A stretch of 64,000 bases of DNA from Sorghum bicolor (Eukaryota > Streptophyta > Magnoliopsida > Poales > Poaceae). The notes beneath the pieces are model-generated. The model saw nothing but the letters and a program-made list of their open reading frames with translations. It searched no databases and had not been told where the DNA came from. Below, piece after piece: positions 1-12,500 of the stretch. How positions within the stretch are numbered: the stretch's first letter is position 1; every line of letters begins with the position of its first letter. A program made the translations under genes and the position numbers. The DNA lies in contig NC_012879.2 of assembly GCF_000003195.3 (NCBI RefSeq), forward strand, positions 60,857,671 through 60,921,670, read 5' to 3'.

Positions 1-165
1 GGAGTCTAGAGATGAAACCCAACAAGAGGCATATACAAAGATGATTTACATATATATGATATAAAGTGCTGGGCTATAGCGCATAGTTTAACATGAGCTA
101 ATGAGCTATGTTTGTGTCCTAATTAATGTATTCATGTCTGACTTATTTTCGTTATATTGTCCTAG

Positions 166-3100
166 ATTCTCTACAAAAGTAGGTGTGAGAACAGGTTTAA
201 TGAAGTCTCAGAAAGTATGTCTGCTGATAAACGTGAGGTAATTTTCCTTCTGTAACCTTGTTTAGTTGAACTCTCTGATTCTATTTCCTACCTTTTTTTT
301 TGGGTAATTATGGTTCGTAGAAGATGCTGGTGGTTTCTGAAGTGCTGGCAGAAGCAGAAAAGACTGATGAAAATAATCTCTAGTATCTCATACCGTTTTT
401 ACTTTGTTTGTACAAGCTTCCTGTTGTTCCATGCTCCTGGAATAATTACAAGTCTTTAGTGGAATCATATCGTATATTACTTCAGTAGAAGCTAGAAGAA
501 GACTTTTGGGCATTATAATTTATGTTACAATTTTTTCCACACCGGTAAAAACCGAATTTCATTACCGCAGCAGCGAAATTACAAAGGTCTTTCAACCAAG
601 TTCAGCCAAACCAAAACAAAGGACCGAAAATAAGTCCTATGAAGTCCCTTGTATGATGCCATGTAAGAGTGGCCACTCTTTGTTCTAATGCTGTTTTATG
701 CGAAACTCACAGCTATCAATTCTATATTCAGGTCCAATCCCTTTCTGCAAAATATGATGATAGATGCAAGAAGGTTGGAGATGTGGCATCAAAGCTAACA
801 ATGGATGAGGCTACTTTCCGTGAGATCCAGGTATATTTGTGATCTATTAGAATGTGGCAACTTCATCCTCGAGATCAGGCTGTGAGCATATTACTATTTT
901 TTGTATGTTTGCAGGAGAAGAAGTTGGAAATTTATAACGCTATAGTTAAGCTGCAAAAAGGGGATGAAAGTGATGAGAAGCTTCAGGTCTGTATTTTTTT
1001 GTTCATCCAATATCTTTCATTGCATCATGCTTTACATCTGTTGTCTGATCTCCTTTGCCCTCTGTTTATAGGAGCGGGCTAATAAGATACAGTCAGATCT
1101 TGAGGAGCTTGTGAAATCTTTGAATGAGCAATGCAAGAGATATGGGTTGAGAGCTAAGCCAACTACTTTAGTGGAGCTTCCTTTTGGTACTTGTTACTAT
1201 CCTCTTCGTTTCTTGGCTTTTGTCCAACATTTGCTTGTTTTGGTTGTGTTTCTTGTTTAAATGGATACACTGATTCTCTGTCTGTCAGCTATGAGCTAAT
1301 GAAATATTAAAATCAATCTTAAATTATGTTTACTTGCATCATAATATCTATGTTCATGAAAACATCTTAACTAGCTCTCGCTAATTTTCTTTGTATTAGT
1401 GCACTGTTCATTGCAAGATCTAATTTGTTTCTGGGCTTCATCTATCCCAATTCCCAGTTGCTTAATGAGATCCTGCTCTTTGCCTCTATTTTCCGTTTTT
1501 AGGTTGGCAACCTGGAATTCAAGAGACAGCTTATGCATGGGATGAAGAATGGGATAAATTTGGAGATGAAGGTATGCTAGCTTCAATCTTGATTCTACCA
1601 TGATGTCCATTATTCAATGTATGTTTATGTTGACCATTTGCATATTAAACTATATATGCTGCTCCGTTTGCATTTATCCAGGATTCTCTATAATTAAAGA
1701 ACTAACAGTTGAAGTCGAGCCTCCCATTGCACCAAAGAGTCAGCCTACTGAAGATGCTAAAGCATCTACAAATGGGGCATTAGCAGAAAAAGAAGACAAC
1801 AAGGGTGATAAATCTGCTGCTGCTGCAGAGCAGGCAGTCGAACCTGAAACAACACCATCGAATATCAAACCAGAGTCAGCAAAAAGTCCTCCAGTTAGTC
1901 CTGTCAAGAACAAAGAGGATGGTTCTGATGAACGTGATAAAAAGCAATTTGGAACAAATGACGTCTCACCACGTGCCACTGAGAGTATCAGGTACAGTTT
2001 TTTGCTTTTCTTTTTATATGATAGATAGATACACGTGTCTTGCTAGAGAAAAAAGAAACATTGATTGTGAATACCGTTTAGTTTCAATACAACTTTAAGC
2101 TCTTGCATGTAAGCTTCTTTGTCAATTCTTTTTGGTGAAAAAATATTACATGTTGAGGCATGATCTCGCATGTAACTTAAACTATATAGGCCATTGGCTT
2201 CTCCTATAAGCCAGGTTTCTGCCAGCGAAATATATTGTTAGTCTAGCTGGTATAGGAAATTTGGTTCCTGAACGTTTTATGTGAAACATGTTTCTTGCAT
2301 GCTGGAAATATAGCATATAAACTTTTTTTTGTTGGAAGGAAAGCTTGAAGGACACCTATTATGTCAAACTATTGACCCCTCTCAGTTTTACAGTATTTAT
2401 TAGTATTTTGTTTTATGTAAGCTATCTTCTTATTGCACTGGTGAATTTTGTAGCAACCGTGGAGCAATGGATTCCCCTACTCATGGAGATAAAACCCATG
2501 ATGGACACTCATGGGGCCCATCTTTTGATCATGGCATGGATAATGACTCTCTATGGAACTTTGGTCATAAGGTTGGACTCTGCTCATTTTTTCTTGCGTT
2601 GTGTCATACCGTTATGTTATATTCATACTGTACTATCTAGCACTTACATCTGTGATTTGTTTCAGGACGGTGAGAATGGTGATTCAGATCTCTTCTTTGG
2701 TCCACAAGGTCTTCCCCCGATAAGAACCGGAGGTTCCTCATCTGGTAGTTCATTTGTCAAGGAACAGAAGCCGTTCTTTGATTCTGTTCCTGGTACTCCA
2801 ATGGAGAAACCTTTCTTTGATTCCATCCCAGGCACGCCAGTTCAGAAATCCGTCTTTGATTCCATCCCAGGCACACCAGTTCAGAAATCCGTCTTTGATT
2901 ACTCAGTCCCTAGCACGCCAATGCAGAACTCAAGCTTTGATTATTCTGTCCCAAGCACGCCGATGCAAAAGTCACTCTTTGATTCCATTCCTGGTACACC
3001 GGTTCAGAGATCAGTATTTGATTCTGTTCCGAGTACGCCAATGCAGAGATCGGTTTTTGATTCTGTTCCGAGCACACCGACACAGAAACCATTCTTTGAC

Positions 3101-3670
3101 TCTTTTCCAAGCACTCCAATGCAGAGATCACTGTTTGATTCTGGGCCAAGTAGAGCAGAATCTCCTACTGCCAGCAGCATGTATGGCAAAGAGCAGAAGG
3201 GATTCTTTGATTCTTCGGTCCCGAGTACCCCAATGTACAACTCAAGCTACACGCCAAGGTACAGCGAAGCAGGAGACGATTCATTTGACACCATGTCTCA
3301 ATACAGTTCATTTGGCATGCACGAGAACAATTCCTTCGGACAGCGTGACAGCTTCTCGAGATTTGATTCCTTCACGAGCAATGCTGACAACGGTGGCAAT
3401 GACACCTTTGCAAGGTTTGATTCTTTCCGCAGCACTTCAGATCAGGGTGGGGGCAACAGCTTCATGAGGTATGATTCCATGAACAGCAGCAGCGACCATG
3501 ATAGAGGCGACCCATTTGCGAGGTTTGATTCAATGAAGAGCAGTGACTACAACAGCCGGGGCTACTCATTCGATGATGAGGACCCCTTCGGAACCGGGCC
3601 GTTTAAATCAACAGAAACCAAGAACAGCAGCCCGACGAAACATGGGACAGACACATGGAGCGCGTTTTGA
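166..3670 (+). CDS. EH-domain/Pan1-like endocytic adaptor (3' part)
   Basis: C-terminal part of a plant EH-domain protein of the AtEH1/AtEH2-Pan1 class, known family members of which act in the TPLATE complex during clathrin-mediated endocytosis. The N-terminal EH domains lie upstream of the window. Exons read directly with GT-AG borders are 166-237, 732-830, 915-986, 1072-1186, 1503-1571, 1682-1991, 2454-2571 and 2666-3670, with TGA at 3668-3670. The first four encode a charged coiled-coil-like segment containing SKLTMDEATFREIQ and IQSDLEEL. Next comes the conserved WQPGIQE and WDEEWDKFGDEG block, then an acidic, Ser/Pro-rich linker. The last exon holds about eleven FDS-V/I-P-S/G-TP repeats, four RFDS-type repeats and the family's C-terminal GYSFDDEDPFG, GPFK and W-S-A-F ending. 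One open frame runs from 2345 through the intron at 2572-2665, so intron retention there would not stop translation. Family assignment is strong; the role is inferred from family. Confidence 0.88.
2764..3243 (+). repeat. In-frame coding minisatellite (FDSxPxTP repeat)
   Basis: Tandem units of about 36-39 bp inside the last exon of the Pan1-like gene each encode roughly F-F/V-D-S-V/I-P-S/G-T-P-M/V-Q-K/R. Ten units follow one another. A diverged stretch comes next, then one more unit near 3208-3237. Units differ by codon-level substitutions and by an extra Tyr in two of them, so the array is old enough to have diverged but stays in frame. Confidence 0.85.
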
Positions 3671-4885
3671 CAGGGATTGTATCATATTCATAGAGGTCAT
3701 GTGCTTGTGCACCTTACTGCAGATATATACACACGTACAGGGGCGAGACAATTTTTTTTTGCATGGGCCTCTACTCCACACCTGGGGACGGCAAGGGAAG
3801 GGATGGGACGGGGCTTGCTTGTGTGTTTGCTTTGTGTTTAATTTTGTACCTAGGCTGGGAACATGTGTTTGGTGGGATGCTGCTGCTTATAAACTCAACA
3901 TTCTTTATACCTTGTATTGTACAAGTACATGTACAAGATGCGAGTCAACCCGTTGGGTTGAGAAACTCTCGAGTGTTTTTTCTTCCATGGCGTAGCGTTT
4001 TTCAGTTTCTCTAAATTTTTCTGAGCTCTGTACAGACAGACAATGTTGCTGAGAAGTCGGAATCTGGTTATGGGTTACGCCTTACTGGAGTACAATATAC
4101 TGTGAGGCAATTAAATCGGGTTCAGCATGGGAGTTTTGTTCGTTATTTCTACATTCCGATCCGTTGGTATTGTTATTCATGAATTCGCGTGGCTTTGTGT
4201 GTGTCTGTGTGTTCTTTTCTTTTGTGTGCGTGTGCGTGTGCGTGCGTGCGTGTGCGTGTGTGTTAGATAGGACATATGCAAAGTAGCTAGATAGGACATA
4301 TATTCTTGACGTAACCACAAGTTGTCCATATGCCAGCCAAAAGCAGAAGTGTGGCGCAAGTTTTGGATCTCTTTCCATGCACTCCCATTCCCATGAGCCA
4401 CGTGTTCTATATATGCAGCCATGGATATTGTCTTCCTTGCCTTGCATACCGCTGCTGCTGCTGCTCTCTGCTAATTGAGGTGACGATCCTATCTATGTCT
4501 CACTCTAGCTATCAAGCAAGATTTCTCTCTCTAGATCTCTCTCCTGTAATAAATCTTAGTGTAATTTTGCCTTAATTAATATATTGCTATACACAACCTG
4601 ATTTCATATGTGTATCCTGATGATACATTATTCTCCATTTGGAGTATATGTTTAAGTTGGTTGCAAATCACAACCAGGAATTTTAACTTCTTCTAGTGAT
4701 ATGGGTTCTCCTAGTGTTTAGCATTCAAAATTTAGTATAAACTTTTTCTACTAAATGCTTCCCAGTGAGCATTCTCTAGTGCTATAACTAATGATAGTGT
4801 TTTATTACTAATTAAAAATACTAGAAAAACTCTACCATTTTGGTATTGCATGCTCTATAGGCACGACTTTCACTTGCTACCACCG
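3671..4885. other. 3' flank of the Pan1-like gene, no gene seen
   Basis: The 3' UTR of the upstream gene is expected here; no single poly(A) signal could be chosen. A GT/GCGT simple repeat lies at about 4196-4264, alternating purine-pyrimidine and therefore Z-DNA-prone. No convincing coding region was recognised; short ORFs on both strands lack family features. Confidence 0.5.
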
Positions 4886-4886
4886 A

Positions 4887-5129
4887 AGCCTTGTTTAGTT
4901 CACCCCAAAAACCAAAAAGTTTTCAAGATTTCCCGTCACATCGAACCTTATGACACATGCATGAAGCATTAAACATAAACGAAAATAAAAACTAATTGCA
5001 CAGTTTATCTATAAATTACGAGATGAATCTTTTGATTCTAGTTAGTCTATGATTGAACAATACTTGCCACAAACAAACGAAAGTGCTACTGTAGCGAAAT
5101 CCAAAAACTTTTCACATCTAAACAAGGCC
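4887..5129. mobile_element. Tourist-like MITE (GGCCTTGTTTAG family)
   Basis: Non-coding element with imperfect terminal inverted repeats: GCCTTGTTTAGTTCACC on the left and CTAAACAAGGCC on the right. The interior carries the family signature: TCACATCGAA, ACACATGCATG, ATTAAA, a CACAGTTT block, and AGTGCTACTGTAG near the right end. The flanking 3-bp duplication is not clear (GAA against TAA). It probably used a PIF/Harbinger transposase in trans. Confidence 0.8.
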
Positions 5130-5862
5130 TAATACGCTGAAGTATAAGTTGGCATGAACAGGCAAACACTCGAGCTTCTTGTGAAACACTTTCTTAATTG
5201 AGATTCCATTTAATTTAATATTGCTGGTCATCAGGTTACAAAAACTCTATTCTTGATACCAATTCATTCCACTTGTCCAACTTATCACCAACTAGTGCCT
5301 TGCGGAAAGTCAAATTAAGTGGTATAGAATTGAAAAAAACCTGAGCTACTGTAAACAAATTTTCCTGGTGATATTGTTTAAAGTTGGGTATTTTTCTTTT
5401 GGAGCCAGTTTTCAAACCACTTGTTCTCCCAAAACCAAACAAGAGTCTCATTGTGTAAATTAAAAGAAGATAAATCTAGAAAACAATGTTCAACCTTCAT
5501 GGGGCGTGACTAAAAGTGTGAATTCTCCTGGTTTACAATGTGTTATAGCTTTGCAATGATTGATATATAGATTTAAACCATTTGATAAATACGTGTGTGA
5601 TCACTGATTTTATCTAAATCCTATGATTTATATGTCTAGCAGTATTTTTTTTTTAAAAAATTGTTGACTAAACTTGTATAGTCAGCTAACAAAAATGAAA
5701 TTTGGTCTTAAATATTGAAAAATTATATTCAATAGTATTTGAGTGTATATTCCTTTAGCAAATGGATAGTATGAGAAACTAACATGGCATAACTACATGG
5801 AATATTAGGCAATCACAAGATTAAATTTAGAAAACAAATCATGACAATCGACCACACTATTC

Positions 5863-6188
5863 CCTCCGTCTCAAAATATAAAAGGCGGTTTGACTTGGTG
5901 TAGTCTTTAAAATCACACTTTAACCATAGTTCTCTTATATGCTATATATCATTTGTTGCAACAAAAGATTGATTATAAGAAAATATTTTTTTAAAAAATA
6001 AATCCAATGTAGCCATTTTTATAGCACAAAAAACTCTTTGTATTGTTTTTTCTCGAACACGCAGGAGAGCTGCGTATCATTTAAGAAGATAAACTCTTTG
6101 TATTGTTAGACTAATTGTTAGTCAAAGATTATGAAATTTAAATCTTAAAATATGCATGTGCCTTATACTTTAGGGATAAAGATAGTAG
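5863..6188. mobile_element. Degenerate Stowaway-like element
   Basis: The left end TATTCCCTCCGTCTCAAAATA is a typical Stowaway/Mariner-type terminus with a TA target. The right end near 6165-6188 is strongly decayed, so the boundary is approximate. Non-coding. Confidence 0.45.
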
Positions 6189-6501
6189 CACGTAATAAGT
6201 CTGTAACATATATACTAGGTAGCGACAATAGCAATGTAACCAATAGACATGATTAAACACAAGATTAGGACACACGGTGCACATATTGATTGTTCGTAGA
6301 TTGAGGTAGTGCTTGGTCCGGAGGTAGTGAGAGCACGCTGGTGTAGTGCAGGCACGGGCCACAGGCGAGTACATGTGCCTCATCCTGCCCATGCAGAAGT
6401 TCTGCGATGAATCTGTTTGGTTCAGTTAATCTTTCTCTCATTTTCCACAGACAGTAAACATGCATATTGATGTTAAATGTTTTTGGCAGCAGGCAACAAC
6501 C

Positions 6502-9500
6502 ATGGCGGAGTTCGCTCTTGGGTTGACCAAGACGGCGGTGGAGGGGACGCTGAGCTTGATCAAGTCGACGGCAGAGGAGGAGGCGAAGCTCAAGGAGAAG
6601 GTACAGAACGACCTGGTGTTCATCACTGGCGAGTTCGAGATGATGCAGTCCTTCCTCCATGTCGCCAACAGGGAGCACGTAGGCCGTGGGAATGATGAGT
6701 TGTCGCTGGCCTGGGTGAGGCAGCTTCGCAACCTGGCCTTTGATGTTGAGGACTGCGTCGAGTTTGTTGCTCACCTTGACAACAAGTCTCCACACTGGGG
6801 GTGGCTGCGGCGTGTGTGGCACACATTCAACTGCGGCGCTTCGCCACTGCCCCTAGATGTGGCGGTGGCTGAGATCAAGCAGCTCAAGGCCAGGGTGGAG
6901 GACGTGAGCCAGAGGAACACTCGTTACATCGATCCTCAGCCGCCGCCGCTGCCGACGACGACGACGACAACAGGCCGCAGAAGCCTGCGGTCACTGTTGT
7001 CATGACGACACCGGCCGTAGAGCAGCAGCCGCCGGATAATGCCACCACCTATCAATCGTCAGCAGCATTCTACGTCCTACGTGATGCGTGGGAGGCTACT
7101 GGCAAGTGGTGCAGCAACATGTGTAACCTCCAACAAGAGTTGCTGATCGCCCCTGAAGGTGAAAATGATGATGACCTTCGCGTTATCTCCGTTTGGGGAA
7201 GCAGCAGCAGTACAGGAGGAGGAGGAGGTGGTGCCGCTGTTCTTGGGACGGCCTCCATCTTCAGGAAGGCCTATCGTGACCCAAAAATCTGCGAAAATTT
7301 CAAAATCCGTGCTTGGGTGAAGCTGAGGCATCCTTTCAACCACGATGAGTTTGTGAAGAGCTTGCTGGCTCAATTCTCTGTGAGCTCTCACCAAGCAAAC
7401 ACAGGTGTGGATTTCAGTTGGACAAGGATGAAATCAGCAGAGGTTATGGAAGCTGACAACCAGCTCATGAAAGCTAAGCTCATGGTGCAAAGGTTTCTGG
7501 TTGTCTTGGAAGATGTTTTCACATTGGAAGAGTGGGATGTGATCAGAATGTACCTGCCTGACAGTAAGAACGGTAGCCGGATAGTCGTGTCGACGCCACA
7601 ATTAGGGATTGCCCTTATTATGTGCACAGGAGAGCCATACCAAGTTTCGGAGCTCAGGAAGTTCCCCGGTGATAACCAATTTCTTTGTGCCTTCTTCAAA
7701 AACAAGGTAAACCACAAATTCCGGATCCGAAGCAATGTATAGCTAGTCATAAGTACAGCTAGCTCCCTAATCTATATCCTTAATTACATACATAGTATTC
7801 CGCATATATGCACACCTACTCTTTTTATTCAACACATGTATTGCTTTGGACAAGGCATGTGGTCACATCTACAGATCGATCCTATGCTTTTTGCCATCTT
7901 GCATTTATATATATGACGGTCCTTTTTTAGACACTATACCTAGAGTTGAGGAGGACCTCACAAGCTCATCCTAAGCTAGAGTAGTTTTTTACATTTAAAT
8001 CCAACAAAAATTTGTTGTGATGAATTGAAAATATATTTCTGTTACAGTTCTTAATATGTGAGTTTCATCTACTTATTTTATTTTTTCTGATGGTTAAAGC
8101 AAGTTTGATATTCCCTCTGTCCCAAAATAAGTGATGTTTTAGGTTTGTTCTAAATTAAACCATTTCAAGTTTGATTAAATTTATGAAAAAAGTCTATATA
8201 ACCCCTAACTATTTATGGCGGACTACTTCATCCCTTAAACTATAAAATCGGATTTTCTACCCCCTGAGCTTTCTAAAACCGGTCAAATAACCCCTCATGC
8301 GGTTTTGGATGGTGGTTTTGCCACAATGATGGCGGTTTGTATTTTTCTTTTTTATTTATTTCCACCACTGAATCTTTGAAAAATCATAGTAAATCATAGA
8401 AAAAATATAAAATGAAAAAAGTTCAATCTTTTTGACTTCACATGAGTAGATCTATAGAGTAAACATATAAATATGGTTGCTTTAGTACATTTTTTGCTAT
8501 AGCTTTAAATATATGTTTTTTTTGTAAATAATTGAAATAATTCATAGCTGCATCTTCTATAGTCCAATTGTGGTAATTTTTTATGGTGGGCTAATTATTG
8601 TATGCTGAAACTGTAGTAAAATTTCATACTAATTGAACATATATAATTTAGTTATAAATTTATTTAGGTTTATGCTTGTTAAATCTATACTTTATCTATA
8701 ACTAAGTTATACATAATCCAATGAGTATGAACTTTTACTATAGTTCAAGCATACAATAATTAGCCCGCCTATCATAAAAAATTCACCATAATTGGACCGT
8801 AGAAGCTGCAGCTATGAATTATTCTAATTAATTACTCGAAAAACATAGATATAAAGCTACAACAAAAAATTGTACTAAAGCATACTATATTATATGCTCA
8901 ATGTGTAGATATACTCATGCGGAGTCCAATGAAATTAAATTTTATTTTTTATGATTTTTTTATAATTTACTATAATTTTTGAAAGATTCAGCAAAAATAA
9001 ATAAGTAAAAAAGACAAAACCACCGCCACTATAGCAAAAACACCATCCAAAACCACTTGGAGAGGGAGGTAGTTTATTTGTTTGGTTTTGGGAAAGTTCA
9101 CAAAATCTAGTTTTGTAGTTTAGGAGGTGAAGTTGGGGTGGGTGGGGAGGGGGGTACGTAGACTTTTCCCCAAAAATTATATAAAAAAGTAGTAGTGCTT
9201 GTGATACCAAATAAGTATTATTAGACTTACTATAAAAGGTATTTTTATACTCTAGCTATTCGGTCATAACTATTGTCAAGCTTTGAATAGTTTGACTTAA
9301 GACTAATCTAAAATATTACTTATTCTGGGATGGAAAAAATATGTCTGAAATGTTAAGTTTTCTATATACGGGCATGAGCTAATACATTATCATTGACTTT
9401 TCAAATAAACCTGTCAAAATTTGAAAATGTGTACGGCATGCATTCTAGAGCAATACATTGAAAGGGAATAATGGGTTTGATGGATTGTCCCCCCATTTCT

Positions 9501-12500
9501 TTATCTATTTCTTTGTTCCATCGTAAGATGTTAATACAACCTAGCTATCTGAGGGTAAGACACTATTTCCTTGCTTAAGATGTTTAACTTTTATTGCTGA
9601 TTGGATAGATCAGGTAAGTTTGTTAGTTTTGTTAATTTTTACATCATCTCAATGTTAAACTCTTTGTTTCAAATGGGACCGATCATCATCATCAGGGGGT
9701 GGACACGAGATTATTTTATTGGTTTAATTACTGGCAAGGACACAAGTGAATATGGCCTTGTTTAGTTCCTTCTCGAAATGTTTTCGCGACACGGTAGCAC
9801 TTTTGTTTCTTTGTGATAATTATTGTCCAATTATGGACTAACTACGCTCAAAAGATTTGTCTCGTAAATTTCGATCAAACTGTACAATTAGTTTTTATTT
9901 TTATTTATTTAATACTCCATGCATATATCTAAAGATTCGATGTGACAGAAAATCTTAAAAAGTTTTTAGATTTTGGGTGGAAGTAAACAAGGCCTATGTA
10001 AACTGCGGATACTAGGGGCCCCCCACCCAAAATTTTTTCATCCATCCTATCGAATCTTTGGACACATGCATATAACACTAAATGTAGATAAAAAAATAAA
10101 TTAATTACACAGTTTAGTTAAAAACCACGAGATAAATCTTTTAAGCCTAGTTAGTTTATAATTAGCCTTAAGTGCTACTGTAACCCACATGTGCTAATGA
10201 CAGATTAATTATGCTTAATAGATTTATCTTGCAGTTTTCAGACGAGCTATATATATTTTTTTATTAATTTTAAAAAACCTCTACCGACATTCTTCCGACA
10301 CATTCGATGTGACATCCAAAAAATTTAATGTGCCATCTAAACAGGGCCTAGGCCGAATCGGAACCCCGAACCCCGTCCTTGACCCTGAGCGCCTCCGCGC
10401 CGCCGCCGGCCACCGCGTCCTCCCTCCCCGCCTCTCCCTCCCCCTCCATCTCCTCCGCCATCCCCTCCCTCTCCCCTTGTGCCCACTCCCTGTTCGCTCC
10501 TGCACCGCCGCCGGTGACGATGCCGACCGGCCGCCACCGCCACCTCCCCCGCAGGGTTGGAGCCGTTCAAGAGCTCGGCGCCACCCGTGTGGATTGACCC
10601 AATGCTAGAAGAGTTCGCCATCACACTTCAGGTTGCTCCTTTGGCGACAGCTGCTCCGGGCACGGCGGATCCACCTCCATCGTCACCTATGTAGGCCGTG
10701 CCTCCTCAGACTGGGCCTGTTGTTGTGGTCACGACGGCACCCATGGCGAACTCTACACCGCCGATGGACGGTCTGATGGAAGACCAAGCCACGTCTGGCC
10801 TCGACGACGCGACGCCCATGTTGGGTGAGGCCGTCGCCTCGCCACAGCCATCGACGTTGGAGTCGGCACTGCTGGCGTCTCCACGCGAGGGCCAGCTCGG
10901 CGTCGTGACTGGGGACGAGGCACCAACGTCACGCGAGGCCGCTCGGCGCCTTGTAAGGTTTCTTGACGAGGTGTGAGTCGAGTGGGAGCCACCTTGATCG
11001 CCTCCCCACCTCGGCAAAGGACGCCTGTCAAGAGACCTTTGCCTATCCGGCCCACGAGCAGTCGGAATAGAGGGCCTGGACGCGCTGTTCCCAGCGTTCA
11101 GCTGGCGCGCGTGCGAGCTCTTCCGGAAAGACTCGTAGGACGCGGCGTCGAGCGTTTTTTGGTTACCCCTTTTTATGTAATATCGATCAACGAAACTTTC
11201 TGCTAGGTCGGTCCAGCTGTTGACTACCTAGCGCGCTTGATGCGCGTTTGTTGTACTGTAAACTCTTTTTTCTTAATACAATGATATGCAGACCTCCTGC
11301 GTATTCAAGAAAAAAAATTACTGGCAAACATGATAGCTATTTATGTATTGTATGTAACTGGATGGCATATAACTTATCAAATCGGTTTCTTGCTTGCAGA
11401 CGAAAGGGGTATGGGTGAATTTTACCGCCAATTGCGACACCAGGGGGGTGATATCCGTGTGGGGGCCTGATGATGATGACAAATCAAACCTCGTCGATAT
11501 ATTGCACAAGGGCTTAATAAACGGCTGGTTCAAAAATTTTGAAGGGGTTTCTGATGCTGCTGAGGAAGCAGATCACGTCGGTATGTTGCGCAAGGGCATA
11601 AGAAACAGGATGAGAAAACTTGTTAAAGTGGATGTGGACCGTGAGCTGGGCAGGTTGCTCAGTGTGGAATTTGAGCGGCACAGCTGGGGCGACATGGAAT
11701 TTGAGCGGCACAGCTGGGTTGATGTACCCAGCCCGTTCGATTTCAAAGTCTTTGCGCAACGCTTATTTCTGAATTTTTATTCGGATGACATTCGAGCCAA
11801 TGAAATCATGGAGGTTGGTAGCAAGGGATCAGAGGCAGGCCTAATTCAGCGGTGTTGCAGGTTTCTGTTTGAAGAGGATTGCCTCATCGTCATTAACGGT
11901 CTGCAGTCCAGGGATGACTGGGACCAGATAGAACGTACCTTGTTACTATCATCCAATAAGGCTACTACGGCTAAAGCTTGTATCATTGTCATCACAAATG
12001 AAGAAACCGTGGCCACATATTGTGTGAAGGATCACAAACATCAAGCGTTCAACGTCAAAGATTTGATGGCGGACACATCCATTTCGAGCTTGGTAAATAA
12101 GGTAATAATACTAACAGTAGTAGTAGTATATATATGTTATGCCTCGCTTAATTTCCACACCCCTTCATCATCAAGGGTATGAAATTTGCATTTTATTGCT
12201 TGCAGGGTTCTTGGCACTATGGAATTAGAGGCATCAAGGGTCGCTTGTTCTATGACAGAAGGAAAGATGCACTAGAGTGGACCGATAAATTTAAAAATGT
12301 TGGCGGTAATAATCCAGATGAAGGAAAAGACGAGGAGGAATTTGGTGTGTTCACAATGAGTGAGGATGCAATGGATATCCATTTATTACAAGGTATCCTT
12401 AGACATGCCTACTATGTTGCATTTCCACAAATTAAATGGCGTAGCTGGGTGGACGTGCCAAGAAAACCGTTTGATTTGATGGACTTCTCCTGGCGCTTAC

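Larger units (their letters stand above)
9738..11315 (+). mobile_element. LINE-like retroposon with poly(A) end and target duplication
   Basis: The 12-bp sequence AATTACTGGCAA stands at 9726-9737 and again at 11316-11327, right after an A-rich tail. The 3' end (AATACAATGATATGCAGACC and CTCCTGCGTATTCAAG before the A run) resembles the end of the decayed LINE at about 50790-50847. The GC-rich body (10350-11200) has only short, stop-interrupted frames rich in Pro/Arg, so it looks like a deletion derivative without reverse transcriptase. Two MITEs lie in its first 600 bp. The left border depends on the duplication being real. Confidence 0.6.
7707..11399 (+). other. Transposon-filled first intron of the NLR gene
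   Basis: A 3.7 kb intron opens with GTAAAC after an AAC-AAG codon pair and closes with TTGCTTGCAG. It contains a Stowaway-like element split by a large foldback, then a TSD-flanked LINE-like insertion that itself hosts two MITEs. The 7740-8100 stretch is A/T-rich with no recognised element or gene. Confidence 0.75.

Noticed and set aside
2754..3467. 237-codon alternative plus-strand frame in the Pan1-like last exon
   Set aside because: Shifted reading of the coding minisatellite; its repeats are a by-product of the FDSxPxTP units.
10309..11206. Several 70-100 codon frames in the GC-rich LINE-like body
   Set aside because: Interrupted by stops on both strands and Pro/Arg-rich by composition. 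No endonuclease or reverse-transcriptase motif.
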